A DNA stretch of 64,000 nt, taken from positions 4,278,001 through 4,342,000 of the forward strand of contig NZ_CP014504.1 of the NCBI RefSeq assembly GCF_001590605.1. Reading direction: 5' to 3'. The notes below the pieces were generated by a model. It saw only the letters and a program-made list of their open reading frames with translations. It was not told where the DNA came from and did no database searches. This document shows, piece after piece, positions 17,074-26,154 of the stretch; the stretch's first letter is position 1; every line of letters begins with the position of its first letter. The translations under genes and the position numbers were made by a program. The DNA comes from Pedobacter cryoconitis (GTDB lineage: Bacteria > Bacteroidota > Bacteroidia > Sphingobacteriales > Sphingobacteriaceae).

Positions 17074-18405
17074 ATGAGAGAATTTAGATTTACCCACACT
17101 TTAAATACAAGCAGCCGATGGACTTATAACCTGCTGGTCAAATGGGGAATGCCCGAAGACCTCGCAGCCTTTGTCAATCTTTTCCTGCTGATGTTTGCAC
17201 TGCTCATTGTTATCTATATCTTTCACCATACCGTGAGAAGGATATTAAGGATCATTCTGATCCGGGCCAGCAAACGTTCTAAATTTAAATTCTTTCATCA
17301 TTTACTCAACAACAGGTTTCCCCATTTCTTAGCCCAATGCGCACCGCTCATCCTGGTCAATGCACTCATTCCAATCCTTTTTTTGGATTTCCCGGATATG
17401 ATCAAACCTATGAATGCCATTACAGATGTATACATGGTATTTATTGTGATCTGGATTGCAATGACACTAATCAAAGCCAGTGGCGATGATCTCCGGACGA
17501 AATCAACGTTCCGTGAAAAACCTATAGACAGTTATATCCAGGTTGTGCGGATGATCCTTTACCTGATTGGTGCAGTAGTCATTTTCTCTCACCTTACCGG
17601 ACAATCCCCTATTGCCTTTTTTACAGCAATGGGTGCGATATCAGCGGTCTTGTTATTAATGTTTAAGGATACTATTATGGGCTTTGTAGCCAGTATTCAG
17701 GTCACTGCCAACGACACAGTAAGGATCGGTGACTGGATCACCATGACTAAATATGGAGCAGACGGTGACGTTGTTGCGATTAATCTGACCACAGTAAAAG
17801 TGCAGAACTTTGATAAAACGATCACGACCATTCCTACCTATTCCCTGATCTCAGATTCCTTTCAGAACTGGCGTGGAATGAGTGAAGCAGGTGGCAGAAG
17901 GATCAAAAGAGCAATCCTGATCAAGCAAGCTACGATCAGGTTTATTACTGCTGAGGAAGTCGAAGAGTTCAAGAAAATACAATCTCTCACCAGTTATATC
18001 GAACATCGTCAAAAAGACATCGATAAGAACAACGAGCGCTTAGGAATCGACAAATCCCTTTTAATCAACGGAAGAAATCTGACGAATGCCGGATTGTACA
18101 GAAAATACATTGACAATTATCTGAACAACCACTCAGGAACGCATAAAAAGATGACCATGATGGTCCGGCATCTTGCGCCTACACCGAACGGATTGCCGAT
18201 AGAACTTTACGCTTTTACCAGCACCACTAAATGGGCTGACTATGAATATATTATGGCCGATATTTTCGATCACCTGATAGCTGCTGCCCGTTACTTCGAT
18301 CTTCAGATTTATGAAACAGAAGCTTCTGGCGATACCACCAGTATTAGTTTTAATGATCCCCTGACCGTCAGCCGTCCGCCGGCCTCCCGTCAGGAAAATC
18401 TTTAG
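17074..18405 (+). CDS. MscS-family mechanosensitive channel (YbdG-like)
   Basis: This is a tension-gated inner-membrane channel that relieves osmotic shock. The 443-residue product has about five membrane helices. The pore helix and beta domain are at about 180-270 with GAISAVLLLMFKDTIMGFVASIQV and VRIGDWITM, then VVAINLTTVKVQNFDKTITTIPTYSLI. The long C-terminal part with FQNWRGMSEAGGRRIKR is characteristic of the E. coli YbdG (MscM) subfamily rather than MscS itself. Its stop codon overlaps that of the convergent ligase gene (18402-18405). Confidence 0.9.
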   Translation: MREFRFTHTLNTSSRWTYNLLVKWGMPEDLAAFVNLFLLMFALLIVIYIFHHTVRRILRIILIRASKRSKFKFFHHLLNNRFPHFLAQCAPLILVNALIPILFLDFPDMIKPMNAITDVYMVFIVIWIAMTLIKASGDDLRTKSTFREKPIDSYIQVVRMILYLIGAVVIFSHLTGQSPIAFFTAMGAISAVLLLMFKDTIMGFVASIQVTANDTVRIGDWITMTKYGADGDVVAINLTTVKVQNFDKTITTIPTYSLISDSFQNWRGMSEAGGRRIKRAILIKQATIRFITAEEVEEFKKIQSLTSYIEHRQKDIDKNNERLGIDKSLLINGRNLTNAGLYRKYIDNYLNNHSGTHKKMTMMVRHLAPTPNGLPIELYAFTSTTKWADYEYIMADIFDHLIAAARYFDLQIYETEASGDTTSISFNDPLTVSRPPASRQENL

Positions 18406-19775
18406 TCAATCAACTGAATTGCTGTGCCGTAATCGATCTTGCCATTTGGTGTTAAAGGAACGGATTCCACAAATTTCACTTTAACCATACTCGGGTGCAC
18501 ATTTAACTTTTCTTTAAGTATTCGTTTAACCTGTTCAGGCGCCAGCTCTTCATTTAAATGCAATACCAAGATGGATTTGTCTTCAATTCCCATACAGACA
18601 AAAGTCTCTCCACCCATCGCATTCTTCAAGATCAGTTCTACCTCATCCAGGTTCATCCGCGTACCAAACAACTTCACAATCCTTTTGATCCTTCCGGTAA
18701 TATAATAATAACCGTCTTCATCTTTTCTGCCTATATCGCCCGTTTGCAGACGTTCAGACTGTTGAAATGTAGCCAGATCTTCCAGCTTTCGGGCATAGCC
18801 TCCAAAAATATTAGGGCCAAGATAAATCAGTTCACTGCTATCGGCATCAATCTCGAAACTTCCGTTTTTAATCGGTATCCCAATAGAAGTATTTTTAGTA
18901 AAAAGATCGTCAGGTGGCAGGTAAGCCATCCGTCCGGCAGCTTCAGTCTGTCCATACATGACAAAAAACTGCGTCTGCTGCCTTTTTCCATGTTCAGCGA
19001 GTACCTGAACCAAAGTATGGTTCAGAATCCCGCCTGTTTGCGTCATATATCTTAATGAAGGATACTCTTTTTTGAAAAAACCAATCCTGTTCAGCATTTC
19101 ATAAACATAAGGGACACCCCCGATAGAGGTACAAGCATAGTGGTCAAAATCTGCCCAGAAGTCCTGCTGTAAAATATCCCTGTTCGTACAAATCATTTTT
19201 CCACCTGCAATACAATTGCTGGTGAAAATAGAAAGTCCGTAAACAAAAATGATGGGTACATTTAAAGGGGTTACATCTGTTGACAGGATCGGAAGAAATT
19301 CCAAAATGGAATACGCATTCTGTACCAGGTTTTCATCTGATAGCTTCACAAACTTTGGAGAACCCGTAGTTCCTGAAGTGCTCAATAATAACTTGATCTG
19401 CTCATGAACGGGATAATCCGGCTCAGACAGGTTTTTAAACAATTGAATCCTGGAAGACGCTTCGTAAAGCTCAAATCCATCAATTACTGCTCTGGAAGGA
19501 TCGTAAATATAATAAGGCTGATAGGCCTGCTCCAACTCCAGCTTAAACTGGATATCCAGTTGCGGACTCAATAATGTAACGGTAAAACGGCTCTGCAAGA
19601 AGTTTAGAAACACTTCTACCGAACCTATCCTGTTATCTGTATATAAGAAAACCACCGCTTTCCGGTCATCAACCGTAATGGATTGATGAAATTCATTGAC
19701 CCCATACGACGTATCGGTTAAGGCATCAACATAAACCAGGTTTTTATTCCTTAAAATTAAATCGTAAAGTTTCAT
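18402..19775 (-). CDS. AMP-forming acyl/aryl ligase (ANL family), siderophore operon
   Basis: ANL enzymes adenylate a carboxylic acid with ATP and transfer it to a carrier thiol. The 457-residue product has the P-loop STSGTTGSPK (132-141), the A5-type motif YGQTEAAG, TGDIG and the C-terminal catalytic Lys446 in PNGKIDYG. It is shorter than acetyl-CoA synthetases and close in size to DltA or petrobactin AsbC. Position 36 bp after an acyl carrier protein suggests it loads that carrier. The acid is unknown; an aryl acid (as in petrobactin), amino acid or small organic acid are options. It is the last gene of the siderophore operon. Confidence 0.85.
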   Translation of the reverse strand: MKLYDLILRNKNLVYVDALTDTSYGVNEFHQSITVDDRKAVVFLYTDNRIGSVEVFLNFLQSRFTVTLLSPQLDIQFKLELEQAYQPYYIYDPSRAVIDGFELYEASSRIQLFKNLSEPDYPVHEQIKLLLSTSGTTGSPKFVKLSDENLVQNAYSILEFLPILSTDVTPLNVPIIFVYGLSIFTSNCIAGGKMICTNRDILQQDFWADFDHYACTSIGGVPYVYEMLNRIGFFKKEYPSLRYMTQTGGILNHTLVQVLAEHGKRQQTQFFVMYGQTEAAGRMAYLPPDDLFTKNTSIGIPIKNGSFEIDADSSELIYLGPNIFGGYARKLEDLATFQQSERLQTGDIGRKDEDGYYYITGRIKRIVKLFGTRMNLDEVELILKNAMGGETFVCMGIEDKSILVLHLNEELAPEQVKRILKEKLNVHPSMVKVKFVESVPLTPNGKIDYGTAIQLID

Positions 19776-19810
19776 GCTGTTCTATATTTTAGTCAAAAGG
19801 AGCGGTTTAA

Positions 19811-20050
19811 TTAAATTTCGACCCCGTACTTTTGTAATCCTGAGATCACATTGGGTACGCTGTTCATTTCCAGCAGGTCTTCTGTTTCAATCGCAATAGC
19901 GTAGCTGGATTCCAATTCTGAAATCAAGATCATATGTGACATGGAATCCCATTCAGGAACACTTTGATAGGCTAAATCAGCTGTGATCTGATCTGAAGAG
20001 ATTGCTAAGGCAGTAGCAAAAATCTCTTGTAATTTCGGTGACATGTTCAT
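19811..20050 (-). CDS. Acyl/aryl carrier protein, siderophore operon
   Basis: This 79-residue protein carries a substrate on a phosphopantetheine arm. The attachment motif is DSMSHM with Ser36, a DSM variant of the usual DSL. The four-helix pattern is evident (QEIFATALAISSD, then ISELESSYAIAIETEDLLEMNSV). It stands between a MATE exporter and an AMP ligase, so it is probably a dedicated carrier rather than the fatty-acid AcpP. This recalls the AsbD carrier of petrobactin synthesis. Confidence 0.88.
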   Translation of the reverse strand: MNMSPKLQEIFATALAISSDQITADLAYQSVPEWDSMSHMILISELESSYAIAIETEDLLEMNSVPNVISGLQKYGVEI

Positions 20051-20101
20051 GTTGTTTTTGTTTTATAGGTTAGGATGAAGCGCTGACCGGATCAGCTGTT
20101 T

Positions 20102-21508
20102 TTAAACTTTTGTTTTCTTCCAGTCCCCTCTTCTAAAGATGACAATACAAGCAATAGCAAGTACCAGTTCGGAAGTGAGAATCGCAATGAATACTCCTTT
20201 TGTTCCCCAGTCCAGGCTAATCCCAAGGAACCAGGCCAAAGGAAGCTGAGTGATATAAAACATCAGGATATAGAGCATGGTTAACTGCTTTACATTCCCA
20301 GCAGCATTCAATGCTCTGGAAATTACCATCGTATAACCCAGCAAGACATAGGCGATAGACAGGTATTGAATATACATGACCCCATTTTGAAGGATACCCG
20401 GTACATTGGTAAAAATGCCGATCACATCCTTCGCAAAAAACAGCCAGAATATGGCTACCAGGCTTAGAAAACACATGTTAAACCAACCTGCCCTCCAGAC
20501 GGTCTGTTCTGCACGTTCAGGCTGGTTGGCTCCCATATTTTGTCCGGTTAAAACACCTGCTGCATTTCCAATACCCCAAGCTGGCATCGTAGCGACTGAA
20601 GCTACGCGCTGTGCAATAATATAACCGGCAAAAGCATCGGCTCCAAAATGAGTAATGATTTTAGTCATGATCAACCAGCTCGAAGAAGGTATCAAGTATT
20701 GAAAAGTACCCGCAAAACCTAAGCGTAAAATGCTTTTTACAATTTCCGGTACAAAAGCAAGCTGTGCCTTTTTGATTACAATGATAGTTTTTCCCTGAAT
20801 CAAATACCAGAATTGATAAATGACACCAATCACCCTGGCAATTACTGTAGCCAGTGCAACTCCGGTCAGTCCAAAAGCAGGAATAAAGCCCCAGCCAAAA
20901 ATCAGGACCGGACAGAGGATGATATTAATCAGGTTAGAAACCCATAAGTTACGCATCGCCATGGCCGCATCTCCGGCACCCCTGAAGATTCCGTTTAACA
21001 GCATCCTGAGGATCAGTAAAAAGACACTGCCCAGCATCAGTTGAGAAAAGACATGCCCTTGTACAATTAAAACATCCGCAGCACCAACTGCATGTAAAAC
21101 CTGAGTAGAGAAAATACACAATAAAAGTGCGATCGTCCCACCTATACTCACGCCGACATAAATGGCCTGCATGGCAGTAGAACCAGCACTTTCGAATTTA
21201 GCTTCTCCTATACGCCTGGCAATAATTGTAGATGCAGCAATACTTAATCCCATGGCTACAGAATAAGCAACAGCCGTAATAGATTGTGTAATCCCTACGA
21301 TCAGAATTGCTCCTGCGCCAAGTTTGCTGACAAAGAAGATATTGACAAAAACAAAAAGCGACTCCATTGTCAGCTCCAGCACCATAGGTACAGATAGCAA
21401 TACAATGGCCCGGTTAATTCCACCAGTAGTGAATTTCTTTTCCGTGCCTTGAACTGCCTGACGAAGCAAAAGCAATACTGACCGCGTTTGCAAAATAAGT
21501 GTCTTCAT
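20102..21508 (-). CDS. MATE-family exporter, siderophore operon
   Basis: The 468-residue product has about 12 membrane helices with the MATE pattern, PMVLELTMESLFVFVNIFFVSKLGA in the first helices and FRGAGDAAMAMRNLW in the middle. MATE pumps exchange H+ or Na+ for bulky organic compounds. Its start overlaps the stop of the second NIS synthetase by one base (TAATG at 21508), so it is translationally coupled, and siderophore export is the likely role. The 50-residue N-terminus before the first helix is slightly long. Confidence 0.88.
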   Translation of the reverse strand: MKTLILQTRSVLLLLRQAVQGTEKKFTTGGINRAIVLLSVPMVLELTMESLFVFVNIFFVSKLGAGAILIVGITQSITAVAYSVAMGLSIAASTIIARRIGEAKFESAGSTAMQAIYVGVSIGGTIALLLCIFSTQVLHAVGAADVLIVQGHVFSQLMLGSVFLLILRMLLNGIFRGAGDAAMAMRNLWVSNLINIILCPVLIFGWGFIPAFGLTGVALATVIARVIGVIYQFWYLIQGKTIIVIKKAQLAFVPEIVKSILRLGFAGTFQYLIPSSSWLIMTKIITHFGADAFAGYIIAQRVASVATMPAWGIGNAAGVLTGQNMGANQPERAEQTVWRAGWFNMCFLSLVAIFWLFFAKDVIGIFTNVPGILQNGVMYIQYLSIAYVLLGYTMVISRALNAAGNVKQLTMLYILMFYITQLPLAWFLGISLDWGTKGVFIAILTSELVLAIACIVIFRRGDWKKTKV

Positions 21509-23334
21509 TAATTCTCTTTTAAAGATGCGGTTCCAGCAGTTCTGAACAAGGTCAGTGGATTGCTTAATTGCCCGCTTTTAAATGATCTCGCAAAACCGGT
21601 CGTCTCTTTATAGCCATTAAACAGTCGCTGACTATTGATATTTAAACGCTTAAAGTGTGGTACAAATAAATTATACCTTTCAAATTTTGCATTCAGCTCC
21701 GGGTGCGTTTCCTGGTAAACTTCAATCACGTTATAGACACATTTCCAGAATGATTTTTCAGGATAACCGACAGTAGTATGGAAGAGATCTCCTAAGTACC
21801 TGAAATAAGCTTCAAATACTCCGATCAAAATTACCAGTGGCACATTTTCCGGGTTAGAAGAAAGGATCATATTCTCAGAGAAGTCTTTCGGTAACTTGGC
21901 CTGAGCTTCCTCATTCAGTAAGATGTCACCTGCAAAATCTTTCAGTACAATACGGACAGGAACGTAGTTTTCCATGATCAGTATTACATTTTCCCCATGC
22001 GGGTTTACACAAACAGCATGTTGGTAATAAATATGCAGCAACGGTTTCAGGTAGGCATTCAGATAGGTCATTAACCATTCTTCAGCACGCAGACCTGATC
22101 TTTCAATGAGTTCCTGTATAAGGCTTTTTCCAGTATCATCTACATATAAAAGGGAAGCCATGGTCATTAGCTTCTCTCCCGGCCTTAAGAATTTCCCAGG
22201 ACTTTCTCTCCACAATACCCCCAGGTATTCATTATATTGAAATGGTGGATCTATAATCCCGGTATAGTTCGGATGTAAATAACCTATAGTAGCTACTTCA
22301 CCTAAAAGTACCAGCCCCAGATCTTGTAAATAGGCATCAGTCAGTAAAACACTTTTAAGCCATGCTGTTAAACGTGGGGCAATAGCGAGTTGCTTTGGTG
22401 GTAAACCTCTTACCGTTCCAGTGTTTAAGATAGAAATAGCCGTTTTTACATAATGTTTATCGGGATGGCTCAGGTTATAAAAAGTACGGATACTTTGCTG
22501 AGGGGAATAAAGGTCATCGCCAAATTCTAAGGGAACCAGCAATTGACCAGCAATATCTGCAGCAAATAAGATCAGCAATTTATTATTCCACTGCCATTCG
22601 TGTACGGGCATGAAAAGATAGTCTGAAGGCACTAAACCCTTAGCAGATAAATAATTGTTGAATGTAATGATTTTCTCTTTACCTAATTCATCTTCAAAGA
22701 ATTCCTGCTCATTAATCTCTTCTACCGCTTTAAAAGCCGCGCGGCTTTGATGTACCGCGATCCACATTAACCGGGTATTTTGTTTCGCTTCTGGCGCATA
22801 ATTCAGATAATCATCCTGATTGAAGTCCAGTCTTCCTTTATTGACAATAATCCAGGGATGTCCTTCCATCTGATGTTCAATGGTCTGATAATCTGCCTCG
22901 GCCAAAATACCCACCGCCATCCGTCCTTTGGACTGAATAAAGGCGTCTGCGTATAAGGTATGCAGGATTTCTTCTATATAATGGGCGAGTGTAAAGGAGT
23001 TGAGACCAAATGTTTGTTGTACTTCGGTAAAGAAAGCCGGTACATCTGTTGCTGGTTTTACTATTCCATTTTCATGCTTCTGGATTGAGGGCTTTAAAAT
23101 ATGCCAGTAATCCAGCAAACGCGGGTAAGCTGAAAAGGTATAATAGATGTTTCCATGATCAGTGGTCAGCCTGAAATGAATCAGCCCGTCTGCATCTTCA
23201 CTGCTAATTTGTGGAAGCGCAACTTGCTCATGCATCAATTCTGCTAATGTTTTGGCAAAAAGATCTGTATTCACTTTTTCCCATATCGTGAGCTGAAGAG
23301 GTGTTATGCTCTCCAGTAAATTTGTCGTTGTCAT
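21508..23334 (-). CDS. IucA/IucC-family NIS siderophore synthetase
   Basis: NIS synthetases adenylate a carboxylate (usually citrate or a citryl/succinyl derivative) and condense it with an amine or alcohol. The 608-residue product has the N-terminal GHPWIIVNKGRLDFNQDDYLNYAPE region and the ATP-binding core with TAISILNTGTVRGLPPKQLA, plus the C-terminal FhuF-like part with HGENVILIMENYVPVRIVLKDFAGD. It is full-length. It starts 2 bp after the fused synthetase/acyltransferase. The exact substrate cannot be derived by eye. Confidence 0.93.
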   Translation of the reverse strand: MTTTNLLESITPLQLTIWEKVNTDLFAKTLAELMHEQVALPQISSEDADGLIHFRLTTDHGNIYYTFSAYPRLLDYWHILKPSIQKHENGIVKPATDVPAFFTEVQQTFGLNSFTLAHYIEEILHTLYADAFIQSKGRMAVGILAEADYQTIEHQMEGHPWIIVNKGRLDFNQDDYLNYAPEAKQNTRLMWIAVHQSRAAFKAVEEINEQEFFEDELGKEKIITFNNYLSAKGLVPSDYLFMPVHEWQWNNKLLILFAADIAGQLLVPLEFGDDLYSPQQSIRTFYNLSHPDKHYVKTAISILNTGTVRGLPPKQLAIAPRLTAWLKSVLLTDAYLQDLGLVLLGEVATIGYLHPNYTGIIDPPFQYNEYLGVLWRESPGKFLRPGEKLMTMASLLYVDDTGKSLIQELIERSGLRAEEWLMTYLNAYLKPLLHIYYQHAVCVNPHGENVILIMENYVPVRIVLKDFAGDILLNEEAQAKLPKDFSENMILSSNPENVPLVILIGVFEAYFRYLGDLFHTTVGYPEKSFWKCVYNVIEVYQETHPELNAKFERYNLFVPHFKRLNINSQRLFNGYKETTGFARSFKSGQLSNPLTLFRTAGTASLKEN

Positions 23335-23336
23335 TT

Positions 23337-25799
23337 TTAAGATGTTTTAGGCTTAAGTGCTGAAACCAGTTCATTCCGGAAATCTTTGGCTGCCGGGAAT
23401 TTTGCCCAGTACCACTCGCGGTAACAGAAATTCAGATTAGCTTTTTTGTCCGGTAGTTCGATAACCTTTTCGATTTTGAAGCCCACATGTGCTTTATTCA
23501 TAATCGAGGCCATAGAATCTACAGCGCCCTCTCCTACCATTTTCCCAACCTTTGGCTCTGCAAACACAAAATCCAGTATCGATTGCGTAGATGGAGAAGC
23601 AAATTTTAATTTAGGATCAACCGGTGCAATAAACTGGTGTGTACCATAATCTGTTGGTAAAGCATCATAATATTTGCCAACTAAATCCCGGCACGCCCAA
23701 TACACTTCAAAGTTAAAAGTAGGGACACCGTTTGCCTCACCGATATAACTGTTCACTACATTTCCCGCAAGCAGCGTACGGTAAAATGTTTCCAGTTCAC
23801 GGATTGGCCAGTTCATTTTCCAGATCTTTAAGGCGTGCTCACGGTGAAACCACTCATGCAGCATTTCCAGATCGCGGTCCAGGTCTAGCGGACGAATCGT
23901 AATTTCAACATCTTCTTTTGCAAAGTAACGGCTGAATACTACATCTTTACCTTTAGGGTTAATCAGTTCTTTAGAGAAGACCTTTTTATTTAACGGATTA
24001 GGGAACTCTTTATAAATTGCAGGATGTGTTCTGGGCGCACTGGCCTCGTCCATATTGTTCAGGTTGGTTAGTAAGTTCCCTTTAATAGTCAGGATCGTAC
24101 TGTTTAATAAATGCGCAACCAGCCCCGTAGTGTCAGCTTCTTCCTCTGCCCAATAGGCGTCATATAATAAGCTGATCAGAACTTGTTCATCTGCAAGGCC
24201 GCTTCTGCCTAAAGCATTTACGATCCCTAACAAATGATTGACCAGCAGGTAATAGCTGTGGAAATTGATCAACCTTGGTTCTCCGATAAATGATCTGCTG
24301 TCAATTCCAAAATCAGGAATAACGGTATAAAGTTCTTCTACTTTGCCCTGACGGAAAAAATATCCCTGATTATCTCTGAAGTGTAACCTGGCAGGGAAAA
24401 GGTTATTATCAAATTCAACCAGCATGTTCTGCTGATGGTATTCCCCACCCAATCCATATTTATTAAAGAGACCGACTAAAGGTTTAATGGTAATTTTAAG
24501 ATACTGTGTAAACCAGGCTAAAGCAACTTCCTGAGCAGGTTTCCCCTGGCGGCTGGCGGCTTCTGTAATCAGGTTCAGCATCCTTGGTGCTTGTCCTAAA
24601 ATTCCATCCTGAGTTAATGAGGCAACCATACCTACATTCTTTTTCGCGGCGGCTCCGGAAAAAGGATTTTGCCGGATACTTGTACTAAAGCCATCAATCA
24701 CCTTCCCCTGGTAACTCACCATAATAAAGGCTGGATCTGTTATCAGGTTTATTTCCGGGAAATCCTTCCCGATTCCCTGGCCCCAGGTTGTTTTCAACAA
24801 AACACTGGCATCATATCCACGGTGCAGTTCATGCGGATAGTTGACCCGGAAAGAGTTGGTAATTTTCACATGCAAAGAAAATTTATACATCCATTCGCTC
24901 TCTGCATTGTACACGGTACGAACCGATGAAGTTGCGGTAAACAAAGGACCAAATTCCCCCAGACTATGTAAAAGTCCTTTCGCTTGCATCTCCTTTACCT
25001 CTGGCAGTGCTACTAAATATTTAGCCTCCCACGGATGTACCGGAATAACTTTCCAGTCTGGATATTGCGTTAATATATTTTTTAAAGTTTCGTCCCCGCC
25101 AGCCAGCAAGTCATTTCTGAGCTGTACGGTAGTCAGTACTTCTTCAGAACTCTTTTCAATGATATTATCCGGGTGAACCAGGAAATAACTTAACTGAAAT
25201 TGTCCGCCTGTTTCCGGAGAATACTTAGCCAGCTCAACTTCGGTAAAACCTGCTCTGCTTTTTGGCAGCGGATGCACACTGTGACCTAATATCAGAGATT
25301 GCTCTGCCTCGATAAAAGACATTTCAGGTTGATTGGCTTTACGGTTATTTGCCTGAAAATCGAATAAATAACCTCTTAAATTGTGAATACTATTTTCAAG
25401 CCGCCCTAATGTGATCGCTGCATCAACATCCGGATAAGCATCCTTAGCAAATGCTGCAATCAATTCTACAAACCGCTTCGGGTCTATACCATGGATCACA
25501 TCTGTTTCGCAATTGCGTTCTACCACGGGATAAAAGAAAGAGTGAACACCACTCTCAGAAAAATAATCGAGGGGTACAAAAACCTCTATGCCTATACTGG
25601 TAAAATCAAATCTTAAAAATGAAGTGTAACCGCTTGACTGCATATAATCAGCCAAAGCCACATCATATTTTGGAATACCTTCATATCGGCTCCAATTATC
25701 AAACTCCCGGCAACAGCAATTAATCAGTGATTTAAAATTAACTTGTTCTGACTGCGTATGCAGTTCAGCTAAGTCGAAAGTAGTACTTTTTGTTTTCAT
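23337..25799 (-). CDS. NIS siderophore synthetase fused to IucB-type acyltransferase
   Basis: The 820-residue product starts at the ATG at 25799; an ATG 11 codons upstream adds an odd Tyr/Cys-rich tail. Residues about 10-600 are an IucA/IucC domain with GHSVHPLPKSRAGF, TSSVRTVYNAESEWMYKFSLHVKITNSFRVN and HQQNMLVEFDNNLFPARLHFRD. Residues about 630-820 are a GNAT acyltransferase of the IucB/AlcA type (Acetyltransf_8), with FNFEVYWACRDLVGKYYDALPTDYGTHQF and LPDKKANLNFCYREWY. IucB acetylates an N-hydroxy-amine; here the acyl donor could instead be the operon's carrier protein. It is the first gene of the operon. Confidence 0.93.
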   Translation of the reverse strand: MKTKSTTFDLAELHTQSEQVNFKSLINCCCREFDNWSRYEGIPKYDVALADYMQSSGYTSFLRFDFTSIGIEVFVPLDYFSESGVHSFFYPVVERNCETDVIHGIDPKRFVELIAAFAKDAYPDVDAAITLGRLENSIHNLRGYLFDFQANNRKANQPEMSFIEAEQSLILGHSVHPLPKSRAGFTEVELAKYSPETGGQFQLSYFLVHPDNIIEKSSEEVLTTVQLRNDLLAGGDETLKNILTQYPDWKVIPVHPWEAKYLVALPEVKEMQAKGLLHSLGEFGPLFTATSSVRTVYNAESEWMYKFSLHVKITNSFRVNYPHELHRGYDASVLLKTTWGQGIGKDFPEINLITDPAFIMVSYQGKVIDGFSTSIRQNPFSGAAAKKNVGMVASLTQDGILGQAPRMLNLITEAASRQGKPAQEVALAWFTQYLKITIKPLVGLFNKYGLGGEYHQQNMLVEFDNNLFPARLHFRDNQGYFFRQGKVEELYTVIPDFGIDSRSFIGEPRLINFHSYYLLVNHLLGIVNALGRSGLADEQVLISLLYDAYWAEEEADTTGLVAHLLNSTILTIKGNLLTNLNNMDEASAPRTHPAIYKEFPNPLNKKVFSKELINPKGKDVVFSRYFAKEDVEITIRPLDLDRDLEMLHEWFHREHALKIWKMNWPIRELETFYRTLLAGNVVNSYIGEANGVPTFNFEVYWACRDLVGKYYDALPTDYGTHQFIAPVDPKLKFASPSTQSILDFVFAEPKVGKMVGEGAVDSMASIMNKAHVGFKIEKVIELPDKKANLNFCYREWYWAKFPAAKDFRNELVSALKPKTS

Positions 25800-25868
25800 G
25801 TAATAGCAGATGTAGGGTTCATAATACATCAATCAGTAATTATTCTTATTTAGAACAATTAAAATTAA

Positions 25869-25876
25869 CAAAGGTA
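25869..25876 (-). promoter_or_regulatory. -7 promoter element of the siderophore operon
   Basis: TACCTTTG on the minus strand fits TAnnTTTG. It lies about 70 bp before the first gene's start and 4 bp downstream of the palindrome at 25881-25901. The -33 region falls within or just beyond the palindrome and has no good TTTG at 17-23 bases, which might reflect a regulated promoter. Confidence 0.5.
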
Positions 25877-25880
25877 AACG

Positions 25881-25901
25881 TATTTATAATTATTATAAAT
25901 A
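25881..25901. promoter_or_regulatory. Fur/PerR-like operator
   Basis: This perfect 21-bp palindrome has 10-bp arms (TATTTATAAT and ATTATAAATA) around a single T. Its core TTATAATTATTATAA (25884-25898) fits the 7-1-7 architecture of Fur-family boxes. It equals the known B. subtilis PerR box TTATAATnATTATAA and differs by one base per half-site from the B. subtilis Fur box TGATAATnATTATCA. It covers the -10 to -35 area of the siderophore promoter, as expected for iron-dependent repression. Confidence 0.7.
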
Positions 25902-26107
25902 GCAAATAAAACTTCAGGTAAAGAAAGAAATAGTGAAATCGTATTTCTTATTAAGATTTTAGAGAAACTTGTAAGAAACAGCTTTAAACCCCGGCAGACG
26001 CGGAGTTCCGGTTAAAAGGGCTGATGTAATGTTAGGGGATAACGGGAGGAAATCTGCGTTCGATTACGCTTAATCAGGAATATCAGCAGAGATAGACTTG
26101 CTGAAAA

Positions 26108-26147
26108 AATAAACAGGCAAGCTTTAAGTTAAGCTTGCCTGTTTATT
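26108..26147 (-). terminator. Terminator of the M1 peptidase gene
   Basis: A perfect 17-bp stem (AATAAACAGGCAAGCTT with its complement) and a 6-nt loop are followed by six T on the minus strand. It begins 8 bp after the peptidase stop codon. Confidence 0.88.
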
Positions 26148-26154
26148 GGAGTTG

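Larger units (their letters stand above)
25800..26154. other. Gap upstream of the siderophore operon
   Basis: These 355 bases hold the predicted siderophore promoter (-7 element 25869-25876), the Fur/PerR-like palindrome (25881-25901) and, at the right end, the terminator of the peptidase gene (26108-26147). No gene is seen in 25905-26100, which has no clear ORF or RNA-gene signal. Confidence 0.6.

Noticed and set aside
20102-21508. MATE transporter as a drug-resistance gene
   Set aside because: Overlap with the NIS synthetase stop and co-directional operon structure favour siderophore export; no evidence points to drug efflux.
25881-25901. Palindrome upstream of the siderophore operon as a terminator
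   Set aside because: It is symmetrical with a one-base centre and no T-run directly after it; a peptidase terminator already lies at 26108-26147, and the 7-1-7 core fits an operator better.
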